Below are positions 45,810 to 57,539 of a stretch of DNA of 64,000 bases, piece after piece. The number at the start of each line of letters is the position of its first letter. Position 1 is the first letter of the stretch. The DNA lies in assembly GCA_028554755.1 (NCBI GenBank), contig JAPTOF010000007.1:12819001-12883000 (forward strand). Direction: 5' to 3'. Source of the DNA: Cordia subcordata (taxonomy: Eukaryota > Streptophyta > Magnoliopsida > Boraginales > Cordiaceae). The position numbers were made by a program, and so were the translations under genes. Below the pieces are notes generated by a model. That model was not told the origin of the DNA. It worked only from the letters and a program-made list of their open reading frames with translations, and ran no database searches.

Positions 45810-47162
45810 ACACCCCAAAACCTTCTCTTTGCTTGTCCCCAAGCAAGTCCAATCTCAAGTTTATTTCTAAAGCTGATACAATGGACTGCCTAAAGGATTG
45901 ACTCGCTATCAAGGTTAGTTTAAGAAGCATGAAGGAGGCATTCCTATTGTGGAGAGATCTCCAAATCTCTTTGGATCCTCCTTCTACTCATGAGGGGTCT
46001 CGTTCCTTGTGAGAATTCCCTAAGTAGCCAATCCACCACAAGCCTAGGATTCTAACTCACGCACTCGGGATGTTAATATTTCGTGCTCCCTCAACTCACA
46101 CGGCCTCCCCAACATGCACCAAGCCTCAAAGACAAGAAGAGAGAATATATAAACATAGTGGCTTATAAAAAGCCTTATTCACGTATCTACAAAGATGATA
46201 ACTTGTGCTAAGTTGATATTGTGTCACTTATGCACTTATTCACTAACTTTTTGGTGCCTTTGGCTTTTTCTCTTTTTCACTTCATTTTTTTTTCATATTT
46301 TTGCACCTTTTTGCCTTTTTCAATTTTTTTTTGGATTTTTCATGCTTTGTATTGTATTCACAAAAAGAAAGAAAAAGAAAGGCTTAGGCACATAAAAAAG
46401 AACCAATCAAGGAAGGGGCACTCACATCAACAACCCTTTTCCAACACTCTTTCCTGCCAAGCTATAGGGTGGCTACAAGGGTTATTCTTTCACTCCCCAC
46501 AACTTTAAAGGGCATCCCCTTTAAGACTTAGTTTTCAAACCACTCTATTCATTTCCCTACAATGCATCTCATCTTCATAAATCAATAGAGTCAATCACAA
46601 AAGCCAACACAATGATCAACAAAGAAATAAATGACTCTACATGCATCAAAATTAAAAAAATTTCACCATTTTTAAGCGCATAATGCGATCTACCCTAAGC
46701 AAGATATATGACAAAAAAAAAACATATATGACAAGAAAACCAAACTCCCACACCCCCAAATCTAAACTTTGCTTGTCCTCAAGCAAATAGAGCAAAACAC
46801 TTAAACAAGCAAATTGGCATTACAAAACAAGTAAGGGTAGCGGTGATGGGGTGAAAACATGGGGAACAAGTGGAGAAAGAATAGATACAACCTTGCATTT
46901 TCTTCAAAGCTTTCCACGCCAATGATGAATCACCATACTATTAATCCTGTGACTCACAATTCATAAACACTCACAAAGAAAACAAGATTAGTAGCATTGC
47001 TTATGCATGCTTGCATTGGCATGTGCAATAATGAGCAATGATGTATCTTATGGGACAAAGGATCGGGATTCAACATTTTGGTTTGGGTGCAAGAAAGGTA
47101 AAAGAAAGAAAGAAAATAAAAAGAAAAGAAAGTGAAACAAATGCAAAACTACAAAATTGAAC
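45810..47162 (-). promoter_or_regulatory. 3' non-coding region of gypsy-3 with two polypurine-like tracts
   Basis: Read on the - strand: an internal GGACAAGCAAAGTTTAG block with GGGGGTGTGGG (46747-46778), an A/G-rich tract (46235-46385), a hairpin GGCTT-TTTAT-AAGCC (46160-46174) and the terminal GGGGACAAGCAAAGAGAAGG (about 45820-45839) before the LTR. The open frames 46195-46508 on the + strand are low-complexity shadows. Confidence 0.75.
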
Positions 47163-47178
47163 CTAGGTTGCCGCCTAG
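47163..47178 (-). other. Post-pol hairpin of gypsy-3
   Basis: On the - strand CTAGG-CGGCAA-CCTAG, a perfect 5-bp stem, about 46 bases after the pol stop. Same position as 36596-36611 in gypsy-1. Confidence 0.65.
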
Positions 47179-47224
47179 TAGTGCTAACTACCATGCCGTC
47201 AGCTGGACAAACACCAACTCATCT

Positions 47225-48439
47225 TCAACTTTCACAGATGGGGTCTTGAAGCATTAAAGCCTCCACATGAGCCATGCTCGGATCTTATGCATGCTTTAGG
47301 CATTGCCCATTCACCGTCAACTCTTAACCATCCTTCAAGTTCTTGATCTTGACTGCTCCGGAAGGGTAGGCAACCATCACCTCATATGGACCATCCCATC
47401 TTGTCTTAAGCTTACCTGGAAAGAGTTTCAATCGTGAGTTAAACAACCAAACTTTATCGGAAGGAGAGAATGATTTCTTAATAATGTGTTTATCATGAAC
47501 TCTCTTTATCCTATCCTTATAAAGTTTAGCGTTCTCATACACCTCAAATCTAAGCTCTTCCAATTCCACTAGGTCAAGCGTCCTTTTCTCACCCGCTCTT
47601 GCCAAGTCAAAATTTAGGGCTTTGATTGCCCAATAAGCGCTATGCTCTAGTTTTACCGGCAAGTGACAAGTTTTACCATAAACCAATTTATACGGAGTCA
47701 TACCAATGAGAGTCTTAAAGGCAATACAGTAGGCCTACAAAGTATCATTTAGCCTAATAGACCAATCTCTCCTATCGAGCCTAACCGTTTTCTCTAAAAT
47801 GTGCTTGATCTCCCTATTGGATACCTCTACTTGTCCACTAGTTTGCGGGTGATAAGGAGTGGCTACCTTATGGGTGACCGAATATCTTCTCAACAAGGCC
47901 TCTAAAGTCCTATGGTGAAAATGTAAACCCCCATCACTAATCAAGACCCTAGGGACTCCAAATCTAGAGAAAATGTTCTCCTTAATGAACTTAACCACTA
48001 CTATATAGTCATTAGTACGTGTGGGAATTGCTTCAACCCATTTGGACACATAATCAACGACCACTAAAATGTATTGGTACCCAAAGGAAGGTGGAAATGG
48101 ACCCATGATATCTATACCCTAAACATCAAACAACTCATATGGAAGAATAGGGGATAAAGGCATCATGTTTCTCCTAGAGATGGACCCGAATTGTTGACAT
48201 CTAAAACACTTTCTACAATACTCTTGGGCATCCCTAAAGAGAGTGGGCCAAAACAGTCCACATTACAAGACCTTTGCGGCGGTCTTCTTCCCAATAAAAT
48301 GACCCCCACACCCTTCATCATGACACATATTCAAAACATTCTCAAACTCATCATCAGGCACACACCGGCGAATCATTTGATATGCACACACTTTGAAAAG
48401 ATAAGGATCCTCCCAAAAGAAATGCCTAACTTATGCTAG
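47225..48439 (-). pseudogene. Integrase of gypsy-3
   Basis: Complete gypsy integrase with few lesions. The zinc-binding part shows CHDEGCGGHF and CRKCFRCQ. The core has [24 protein letters not shown] and [15 protein letters not shown], keeping all three acidic residues. The C-terminal part ([39 protein letters not shown]) is open from 47701 to 47324; after a stop at 47324-47326 the frame continues (ELTVNGQCLKHA) to a stop at 47225-47227. Other stops near 47735, 48120 and 48265. Confidence 0.92.
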
Positions 48440-48999
48440 GAACCTATCTTGTTCTCTCTTCTCCCAATGGGAAGGAAAGTGCCCTGTGGCAAGATAATTG
48501 AAAATATGAGCAAACCAAGGTGTGTGATGAGAGACGGCAAACAATTGCTCATCAGGAAATGGATCATGAAAAGAAGATGGATCACTAGAAGACTCGCTAA
48601 CAAGATGGGAAAGATGATTCGCAACTAAATTTTCTCTACCCTTCTTATCCCAGATTTCTATGTCAAACTCTTGAAGGAGGAGCAACCACCTAATCAAGTG
48701 GGGCTTAGATTCTTTCTTGGACAAAAAATGCTTCAATGCCGCATGATCGGTGAAGACAATCACTTTGGACCCTTGGATATATAACCTAAACTTGTCAAGG
48801 GAGAAGACTATTGCTAGAAGCTCTTTTTCTGTAGTGGTATAGTTCTTTTGTGCTTCATCAAGAGTCTTGCCAGCATAGTACACAACATGGGGCAACTTAT
48901 CCTTTCTTTGACCTAAAATAGCTCTTATCGCATAATCGGATGCATCACACATAACCTCAAATGGGAGACTATAGTTAGGTGGCTGGATAATCGGGATAT
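48440..48999 (-). pseudogene. RNase H of gypsy-3
   Basis: Open from 48952 to 48431: [75 protein letters not shown] and a VANHLSHL end. Catalytic acidic residues in CDAS and TDHA contexts are present. A frameshift near 48985 separates it from RT. It is the best-preserved RNase H here. Confidence 0.94.
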
Positions 49000-49948
49000 A
49001 GACAATAAGGATTTAAGCCTATTGAAAGCTCTAACACATTGATCATCAAAGTCAAAAGGGACATCTTGTGCTAGGAGCCTAGACAAGGGACGTGCAATAT
49101 GACTAAAATCCTTAATGAACCTACTGTAGAATCCTGCATGCCCTAGAAAAGATCTAACATCCTTTACACACTTAGGGACAGGTAACTTTTCAATCAATTC
49201 TACCTTAGCCGGGTCAACTTGAATTCCACTAAATGAGACAACATGACCTAACACTATCCCTCGTTGCACCATGAAGTGGGATTTCTCCTAACTCAACACT
49301 AGATTCTTCTTCACACATCGATCTAAGACTAAAGAGAGATGACTCAAGCACTCATCAAAGCTATCTCCAAAGACTGAGAAATCATCCATGAAAATCTCTA
49401 AATGCCTTTCAATCATATCACTAAAGATGGCCATCATACACCTCTGGAAAGTCGTTGGGGTATTACAAAGATCGAAGGGCATTCTCCTATAGGCAAAAGT
49501 GCCATAGGGACAAGTAAAGGTAGTCTTCTCTTGGTCCTCGGGAAACACAGGGATCTGATTATAACCTGATTAGCCATCTAGAAAACAATAATAGCTATGC
49601 CTAGCTACTCTATCTAAGATTTGGTCTAGAAAAGACAGTGGGAAATGATTCTTCCTAGTTTTGGAGTTGAGCTTCTTATAATCAATACAAACTCTCCATC
49701 CCGTGGAAGTGCGTGTAGTAGGGATAAGCTCTATCATTCTTAACAACTCTGATCCCGAATTTTTTAGGGACAACTTGGACAGGGCTAACCCACTCACTAT
49801 CGGAGATCAAATAAATAATGCCTGCATCTAAAAGCTTAATGATCTCTTTCTTAACTACTTTGCTCATGTGTGGGTTTAGCCTCCTTTGCATCTCCCTAGA
49901 AAGAATGGCTCCATCCTCAAAGTGAATACGATGCATGCAAACCGAAGG
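49000..49948 (-). pseudogene. Reverse transcriptase of gypsy-3
   Basis: RVT_1 type. MHRIHFEDG and REMQRRLNPHMSKVV open it, then LDAGIIY, WVSPVQVVPKK, TGWRVCIDYKKLNSKTRKN, FTCPYGTFAYRRMPFDLCN, an intact LEIFMDDFSVFG catalytic box, VQRGIVLGHVVSFSGIQVD and FLGHAGFYSRFIKDFS. A stop lies at 49570-49572 and a frameshift near 49740; W has become a stop at 49288-49290 before EKSHF. Upstream it is separated from the pol linker by the solo LTR. Confidence 0.94.
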
Positions 49949-49953
49949 GTCTA

Positions 49954-51488
49954 TGAAGGAATTTTGCAAATCTTTTTCACAAATTCTTCCAGGATCCGGC
50001 TCTTATAAATTAAAAAATTTCACTCATGATTAGTATCTGGATATTCGTGACACGAATATGTGTACTTGACAAGTAGCCTTGCGGAAGCTTAATCTTCCTC
50101 CTCTTCGTACGCAGCAAGAAATAATGATGGAGGCTAGGGTTTTTTAAGGGAGGTGGAATATTTTTCTCTGTAGGAAAAACTGAAAACCCTAATAGAAAAA
50201 TATGTACAATACCTCTCCTTTTATAGAATAAAAGGAGTTGGGCCTTCATAAGACCCAGGCTCATTTCCTCCAACCCAATTAGGCCCAAACCTTTTAACCT
50301 AATTATAAATTAAATCTCTATTTAATTTTTTAATCCATTTAGCCCAAGATTTAATTCATGTCACATTTTCTGTGCTAGCAGAAAATAGATGAAATTAAAT
50401 TCGTGAACTTTTAATAATTAATATTAAATATTTAATTTCTAATTAAATATTCAAATACACTAATTATTAATTCCTTTATTTAATTCACAATTAAATAATG
50501 GAATATTTAATTCTCAATTAAATATATTAGACCAATCCATCAATAAAATTCTTGACCTTTTGCGTGACTCCGTAGGTTCAAACTTAAGCCAGTAATACAA
50601 AGACAATCTCTATACTAATCGGAGATACCGTCTAGCAACGGTTCCCAACGTCCGGATAAGCTGAAAAATTGCAAGACAACTATCAATGAACCTGGGCACT
50701 ATGTCATATCCCCTATGACCCTTGATATTCCAAAATAACCCTAGGAGCATGGTCAACTGTCAAACCCCTAATTAGTTCCTAATTAGTTATTCCGTATTAA
50801 GTCCTAAACTTGTCATGACTTATCACGACATGTCTCCGTGACACATCACGCAGAAAGCTTTGGCCAAAGACTTAACGAGTTAGGACTAGGTGGAGCATCA
50901 TTCTCCCAATACCCGGAGTAGGTCAATCCCATCTTGTCCTGCACATTAGCTTCACGACACTTGCTCGCACCCAGTAACCCTTCGTCACCAAATTGGAAAT
51001 TCGGGTAGTCCGACACCAAAGTACTAGGAGTAATTCGCAAGCATCTATGGCAGTCTCAGGTTGAAGAGAATACTACAACCATGTGCACCACAAGCAATCC
51101 TTTGACATTAGGGTAAGTACCATAGGATGCTTGTAAACGAGCCACGTTCAGGAAACGTGTCTCCACACCTTACCTGTGTGTCATACCGGTGTCTTAACAC
51201 CCATTGGTCATGAGGAAGACCAACCCATGTGACAAACAATAGCCTCTACTCGAAGGAATTGACGTCCTAATATCAATTCCATCATTCGGTTACAAACAGA
51301 TTTTAAGAACAATCAGACCATGCCTCATTCACATGATCCCATACAATTGTTCTAAGGAACTGCATCATGATCAAAATAAGAGAAGATGGTGCGATATGAT
51401 GTAATGGCCAAATATTATTAACATAACTCGTGTGTAAACAATTCTTGAAATACAATAGATGACTGACTTTAGGACACTATTCCTAACA
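49954..51488 (-). repeat. Solo LTR of a different (probably copia) family inside gypsy-3
   Basis: On the - strand it begins TGTTAGGAATAG and ends AATTCCTTCA, with flanking 5-mers GTCTA (49949-49953) and GTTTA (51489-51493). Joining the flanks gives a continuous gypsy frame (DDLRGI..PSVCMHRIHF), so the borders are firm. It contains a TATA box (CTATAAAAGG, 50217-50226) and a long AT-rich ATTTAATT region (50290-50530). No internal coding sequence, so it is a solo LTR left by recombination, 1535 bases long. The open frame 50846-51040 looks incidental. Confidence 0.88.
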
Positions 51489-51493
51489 GTTTA

Positions 51494-52990
51494 TACCTCT
51501 CAAATCATCAATTTTCTACCCTATAGCCTTCCTATGCTTTCTAAGGACCTCTAAGAGATACTCCTCATGCTCACTAGAAAGATCGGAAGCTATGATGACC
51601 GAAAGAGTCTCACTAGGGCCTAGGAATGCATACTTCAAATGATCGGGAAGGGGTTTGAGCTCTAAAGAAGGACTAGGCTCAACCAAGGGGGACTTAACCT
51701 TAACATCATCAGCGGGGACATCACTAAAAATGAGACTAGAAGGATTAACCTCAAGTGACTTATTAGTTAAATGGCTCTCAATCAAGGAAGTAGAAGCTAC
51801 ACATTTCCGCTCTAAGGTCTTCTAATCAAAACTAGACATCAATTCCTTCCATCGGTCATAGTCTTCTCTATAAGATCCTCAACACAAGAATCAATCACAT
51901 CCACCCTAAAGCACTCCTCTCTATCCTTTCCTCCTATACTAACTCTATTCACCGCCTCGGCAACCTTCATAGTGGATCTCAAATTCCTAAATTTTTTCTC
52001 TAATAACCCCGACCTACAATGAATGATGGCATCTGCAGTGGGAAGGATAGGGCGACCTAGAAGAACGGGTATAGAATGTCTAGAGTTATGTCCCGAATCC
52101 ATATCTAACACTATGAAGTCAACAGGGTACACGAACTCACCTACCTGGACCATAACATCTTCTATCACACCCCTAGGTCTACGCTCTGACCTATCAGCTA
52201 GCTGAAGAGTAACATGTGTAGGGGATAACTCACCTAAACTAACTACTGATAGACAGAGTAGGGAATGAGATTCACACTAGATCCTAAATCTAACAAGGCG
52301 TGATCAATCTGGGTTTCTCGGATCCTACAAGGAATGGTGAAAGCTCCGGGGTCACTCATCTTGGGCGGAAGGCCCGAAGTACAAATACTACTCACTTTCT
52401 CCGTAAGCCTTACCTTCTTAGGAATGTACGATGACCTGCACTTCCTTGTACAAAGATCCTTAAAGAATTTAGAATATGAGGGGATGGAAAGGATCGCATC
52501 TATCAGAGGAAGATTGACCTTAAGGTCCTTAAAATGCTCTAAAACCTTGAAGAACCTAGAATCCTCACTATGTGTGGGCCTCTCTAAGGTAGACGGAAAG
52601 GGAACTCTAGGCTCTACACTTCTAGATACATGGGAGTCATCAATAGGCTCTTTTCCCTCCCGATGTGGGTGGGAAGTACTACTCTCTCCACGATCTCTAA
52701 TGGGCTCATCTCTCTCAATAGGACCTTCTCTAGAATTTCCCTCAACAGGGCTATAATGTGGTGCTCTAGACTTGGAAGGACCACTAGGTGTAGGCACTGC
52801 AAAGTCAACTCCTACCCGATTATCCACTACCCGACCGCTTCTAAGAGTGGTGACAGCCTTAGCTTGGGCCTAAGGGGGATAAGTGGTATCGATGGAGGAA
52901 CAGGACTGGACTCTAGGGTTCACCTCCGACTGAGAAGGCAATTTCCCGAGGTCTTTAGTGCTCAACTAACTAGCAATCTGTCCTAACTAT
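51494..52990 (-). pseudogene. Protease region and linkers of gypsy-3
   Basis: Athila retropepsin. From 52827 a charged proline/serine linker, then FKDLCTRKCRSSYIPKKVRL, MSDPGAFTIPCRIRE and the active site ALLDLGSSVNLIPYSVY (about 52294-52244). A frameshift near 52240 precedes VEDV-type MIEDVMVQVGEFVYPVDFIV and LLGRPILPTADAIIHCRSG (52168-51839). The pre-RT linker 51785-51516 has LELKPLPDHLKYAFLG and LRKHRKAIG. A tryptophan codon became a stop at 51516. Confidence 0.9.
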
Positions 52991-54463
52991 GCCTCAAACC
53001 TAGCCATTTGTTGCCTATTTTCTGCAATTCCTGTTCTTGGTTTTGAATGAACTGCATTATCTTCATCATGTCATTACTAGAAGGTTGGCTACTAGAGGGA
53101 GCAGGCAAAGCTTGAGTTGAGGAGCACTAGTGAGATGGGGCTGATTAACATGATAAAAACCTAGGGGATATTAAGGACGGGGTCGCTGTTGAGGTGGAAC
53201 CTGAGGATATGAACTAGACTCATGCTGGCCTTGTCTCCAAGAAAATTTTGGGTTGCCTCTCCAACTCGGATTGTATGTGTTTGAGTATGTGTTGTTCTCA
53301 CAAGAATAACCTTGAGTAACACACACTTGCTCTTTCATGAATTCAGGAAATTGAGATGCTAGAGGGCAAGCTGTGGTCTCATGAGATGACTCGAAACACA
53401 ATGCACAAACTTCAACAACTAAAGGGGCGGAGGAAAAACCTATAGAACTAGTCCTATGACCTTGGGATGAAATGGACAAAGAAATGAATTGATCTAGCTT
53501 ATTTGTCAAAGCCTCAACCTTAGCGGGTAAATCTAAAGAAACTCCAACCTCACTAACACTTCTCTTATTGCCTCCCTGACTAGACCTTTCCATGGCAAAA
53601 TTTTGAAAAGAATTTTCAGCCATCATTTCAATTTCCTCCCATGCCTCGGTCAGTCTCAAAAGATAGAAGCCACCACCGGAGATGGCATTGACCATCATCC
53701 TATTTTGTTCATTTAAACCTTGAAAGAAATATTGCAATAGGTCGTGATTGTCGTACCCGTGGTGTGGACGTTGTCTAAGAAGATCCTTGAACCTCTCCCA
53801 AGCCTCATGAAAGGATTCTAGGTCATGTTAGGAGAAAGTCATAATGGTGGTCCTAAGGTCGGCTGTCTTGGCCATGGGATAAAATTTTTGAAAGAACTTA
53901 GATTGAAGCTCAGCCTATGTAGTAATGCAACCGTTACGTAAGGAATGCAACCAAGTCCTAGCCTTGTCCTTAAGAGAGAAAGGAAACAATCTTAGACGTA
54001 TGACCTCTTGGGAGACATTAGGGACATGAAGAGTGGAACTAATCTCAACGAAATAAGTGATATGATCTAGAGGACTCTCATTGCTTCTCCAGTAAAAGGA
54101 AGGAAGAATAGCCAACATATTAGGCTTAATCTCGAAGTTCGTCTCCCCCAAACTCAGAATTTGAATAGCCAAATTAGGCTCAAAGGCTTCAGGGAGAAAG
54201 AATTGCCTAAGAGTGGGTTCCTCATCTATAGGTGGATCCAGTCTATGGGGCTCTCGTCTAAAATGATCTTGGGCTTGATGCCCAAGGTGATCATGAGGTG
54301 GAATGGGATTCATTGGGGGATTGGGAGGATTAGGAGGATGATTGGGATCAGCCATCTCCTCTAGAAGATCTCCTAAATTCCTAAAATGTCTAGCAATTCT
54401 ATTGGGTTCAGGATTAAGAGGAATTAGGGGATTTCTAAGGGATCTCCTACCAAGCATGCACAA
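52991..54463 (-). pseudogene. gag of gypsy-3
   Basis: Starts MCMLGRRSLRNPLIPLNPEP at 54463, the same start as gypsy-1. A proline/asparagine-rich part (PNPPNPPMNPIPP) follows, then LRQFFLPEAFEPNLAIQI and LRLFPFSLKDKARTWLHSL. A stop at 53915-53917 and another near 53828 break it; 53737-53171 is open, with a complete CCHC knuckle (CALCFESSHETTAC). It is the longest continuous gag pieces of the gypsy elements here. Confidence 0.93.
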
Positions 54464-54714
54464 ACTATCCTAACTCCGGCCACTTCAACCCCTGAAAACT
54501 TCAATGTTTCTAAAACAACAGCAAATAAACCAAAATCCTACAAAGTCTACTAAAAATAAAGACGAAAGCTGAAATAGATAAGCAAGGATCAAAGCAAGAT
54601 AATATAAACAACAAACAAGATAAGCAAAAACTAAACAAATAATAAAAGAAGAGCAAGAAAGTAAGAAAAGCAACTACCAAAACACACAAACAAAGAATGC
54701 AAATCACCGTGCCT
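54464..54714 (-). other. Leader of gypsy-3
   Basis: Between the primer site and the gag start; T-rich on the element strand. The open frames there are low-complexity and incidental. Confidence 0.6.
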
Positions 54715-54731
54715 CCCCGACAACGACACCA
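54715..54731 (-). other. Primer binding site (tRNA-Asp type), gypsy-3
   Basis: Reads TGGTGTCGTTGTCGGGG on the element strand. It differs from TGGCGCCGTTGCCGGGG only by C-to-T changes. Confidence 0.85.
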
Positions 54732-54737
54732 AGAACT

Positions 54738-56641
54738 TGATGTACGTCTTTGAGTGCAAGCTCTCAAGACCCGCAAGCGCATGGATCGATGCAGTGTAGT
54801 GTGTGCGAGAACGGGTATCGAATCACAAGGAGGCTATGTTGTGAGATGGATTCTACGTGTGTGTTCTAGAATGTCCCTAAAAATAAGAAATCTAAACTAT
54901 TGATTTTTGAGATTTTGGGTTTTTGAATGGTCGGGAGCTCTAACTAAAATGAATTAAACTAAACTATGGAATTGGGAAAAGTGAGGGATAAGCTAATCTA
55001 GAGAAACTAACAAATGGGAAGGTGTTAGGGTGACTTCAACTTATGAATGGGTGATTCCATACTCAAATGCTATGTGATTAAAGAGTGATGGCTTACTTTA
55101 GTGATTGCTCTTAACTAGGTTACTGAATTATTGTCTTAATTTCCCCCTAGGACTCGTGCGGGTCTGTCCCTAGGCTTCGCCTCCTAGAGCTACAGCGTGG
55201 TCCTTATGACCTAAGGCCTTAAGAGTGACCAATTAGCTTCCTAGATGACTTAGAATGGGCCTACCCTAGTACCTAAATCATTGGCTGGATTTAAAGCCAA
55301 GACCAAGTGTTGCTAAGGTCGACTAAACCTATCCTGGAACCTATTGGCTGGATTTAAAGCCAAAAGAGACTCGGCCTAGGACAGCCCTAAATTACTTATC
55401 GTCATTCTAAGGTCACTACAGCGAGATTAGACTTGATAGCACATTCCTACATGTTTTTAGCCAAGGTGTTCGTGAATAAATGAATCTGTTCAACTACCAA
55501 ACATCGTCATGCTCGGATTACACCATTAGAATCAATTAATAACCAACATGTATTTGTTATTGAAGTCATATTCACTACTAGGCATCCAAATATACACATA
55601 GACATGAATATAAGCATTACCCACTTTATAGCATCCACACATAAACACATAGACATGATTATAGCATGGATTAGATATGTTTAGTAATAAATAGACTTCA
55701 ATTTACACACTTGCTTCTCATTTAGGCATTTAATCAAACTCTTAGACATGAATGAGCAAATAACCATTTGAACAAGAAAATCAAACATGTATATACACAC
55801 CCCTTTAATCCCATATCATAAGAGTATATAACTAACCCATTACATAAGTTAAATCACCCTAAACAAGTCTACTAAATCATATAAGAGATAGAATGAAAGA
55901 GAGTTTATGAAGCTTCCCTTTCATCCTAGCTAGTCTTGTACAAAACTCTTGAGCAACTTGAATCCAAATCTTGAAAACCTCTAAATTCTCTTGCTCTAAA
56001 GTGATGAAATGTGTGAAAGAGTGCGTGTATTGTGGATGAAGACTAGGGTTAAGTGCGCGCGTGTATGTAAAGATCCTCCCTAAAGTGTCAAAAAGATCTC
56101 CCTCTTTAAGTCTGAAAATCTGGCTTTTATATCAACTCTTTATGCTCTGCCGGTCGACCTAGCCGGTCGACCGGCTTATTCTCTTAGCTCGACTGACTTT
56201 TTGGTGATGCTCTCTAGATTGGCCAATCCACTTAGTCGGTCGACTTGCTTTGGTGGGGTGGTCGTCTGGCTATTTTTGGCACCTCTCTGGAGTGGCCGGT
56301 GGATCTAGCCGATCGACCAACTCCCTCTTCTTGGTCGTCCGGCTAACTTTTTTCCTCCATTCTTTGTCTTTCCGACCTCCGATCTTCTTCTTTTGACTTG
56401 TACATCTCCCATCTTTATCACTTATCATTGCCCAATCTCGATCTTAACCCAAAATTCACCTAAATCATTGAAAACAAGCAATTAGTGTAGAAATTTGTCT
56501 CTTAAACTTAATATGTACATTTGTTTACGCTTAAGCCTATTTTTATCAAAAGTACTACATCAATGCATCTTTTTGAGCACTTAATACTTCTTAAACATAG
56601 GTAAATTACAATGCAAACACACACAAAAACACAACACATCT
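54738..56641 (-). repeat. 5' LTR of gypsy-3
   Basis: 1904 bases, pairing with 43901-45809. A perfect palindrome AGCCGGTCGACCGGCT lies at 56161-56176, preceded by GCCGGTCGACCT (56149-56160). TATA box (GATATAAAAGCC on the - strand) near 56124-56135. Its outer end is CACATCT where CACATCA is expected. Confidence 0.94.
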
Positions 56642-56646
56642 GATTG

Positions 56647-56920
56647 CATGCACCAAGAACTGTGAATGCCATTTCCAAACACATGAACACTAAATGTATC
56701 TGTGTAAAAGACATAGTTATGCGGAAAGTTGTGAACATGAAGTATATTTAAGCATGGAATATGATCACAAGTTTGGTGATTAAGTGCATTCCTATACGTG
56801 TTTTTAGTGTATACACTTGATCTAAAGGATCATGTAGATGTTAATATGCTTCTTTTATTGTTTTCTTAATGTTTGCAAGATGATTGTTCAATTATTGATT
56901 TATATACATACACATATTAA
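56647..56920 (+). pseudogene. End of copia-3 RNase H and following sequence
   Basis: Continues 43895 after removal of gypsy-3: ACTKNCECHFQTHEH is the segment after the YxDN motif in copia RNase H. Stops appear at once afterwards, with a readable VKDIVMRKVVNMKYI in mixed frames to about 56750. 56751-56920 shows no recognised motif and meets Sirevirus-3 at about 56921. Confidence 0.7.
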
Positions 56921-57188
56921 GTTTCAAGGTTAGGACTCCTATGTTCAACTTCAAGATTTTCATGAAATTCTCTAACCATTCCAACATAAACTCCGCAATT
57001 TAAATGCAAGAATGTGTGCCAACCTTGACCATTAAAGAGTTGGAGAACTTTAGTACCTGTAAAATAAGTGTCTATAAGGCATTTTCCGTACACCATGGAT
57101 TGTGTGTCTTGAAATTTTGATGCCAATGGTGGAGGAGATTGAGTTCTAGCCCTCTATATTCATTGCCAATACCTCTTGGGTTCACCAT
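56921..57188 (-). pseudogene. Third ORF of Sirevirus-3, N-terminal fragment
   Basis: Starts MVNPRGIGNEYRG at 57188 (same start as 6674). It continues through a frameshift near 57100 to IDTYFTGTKVLQLFNGQGW, FLHLNCGVYVGMVREFHENL and EVEHRSP, then ends abruptly at the truncation. It confirms the start codon of this gene. Confidence 0.75.
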
Positions 57189-57539
57189 CTTTTTAAGCGA
57201 AATTTTGAAAAATAATCGGATAAGACTTGTTTTTATGAAATGGGTTTGATTATTTTGCAAGAAGATTTGAAGAATTTTGGTGAAAATTGAAGATTTAGAG
57301 ATGGGTGTTAATGGAGGCTAGGACTTGGGTGAAAGAAATTGGGGAAAAAGTGAAAAGAGTAGAGTGAAATCCTCTTTTTTATCTTTCACTCGCGATCAGT
57401 CGGTCGATTGGCTAGTCAAGTAAGTCGACCGGCTAGGTCAGTGAGCACATTAAAATAGCTGGACGCCTCCCCCATGGCTTGCCCAGAATGTGAAAAAATG
57501 AACTTTTTTACTAAATTAAAGCCACACATTCGCAAAAAA
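57189..57539 (-). other. Pol-ORF3 spacer of Sirevirus-3
   Basis: Non-coding; palindrome variants at 57398-57413 and near 57423-57434. Corresponds to 6293-6673. Confidence 0.65.

Larger units (their letters stand above)
43901..56641 (-). mobile_element. Gypsy-3: Athila-type Ty3/gypsy element, reverse strand
   Basis: LTRs 43901-45809 (3') and 54738-56641 (5'). The perfect duplication GATTG lies at 43896-43900 and 56642-56646. It has a tRNA-Asp primer site, gag, protease, RT, RNase H and integrase in gypsy order, with a solo LTR of another family between protease and RT. It is the most complete of the gypsy elements here. Single-base stops and frameshifts disable it. Confidence 0.95.
12760..56920 (+). 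mobile_element. Copia-3: old Ty1/copia element, interrupted by two large insertions
   Basis: Reconstructed from three pieces: an LTR-like end plus primer site and leader (about 12760-13405), a middle piece with RT and RNase H remains (40905-43895), and the RNase H end (56647-56920). The gaps hold Sirevirus-2 with its nested load and gypsy-3, each bounded by target-site duplications. Removing gypsy-3 restores a continuous RNase H frame (YYDNEALI joined to ACTKN). No 3' LTR was recognised. That the primer-site piece and the RT piece belong to one element is inferred from order and orientation. Confidence 0.65.

Noticed and set aside
46195..46508. Phenylalanine-rich open frames on the + strand
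   Set aside because: They arise from the complement of an A-rich non-coding tract.
52334..52986. Overlapping + strand open frames
   Set aside because: They are shadows of the gypsy-3 gag-protease linker on the other strand.
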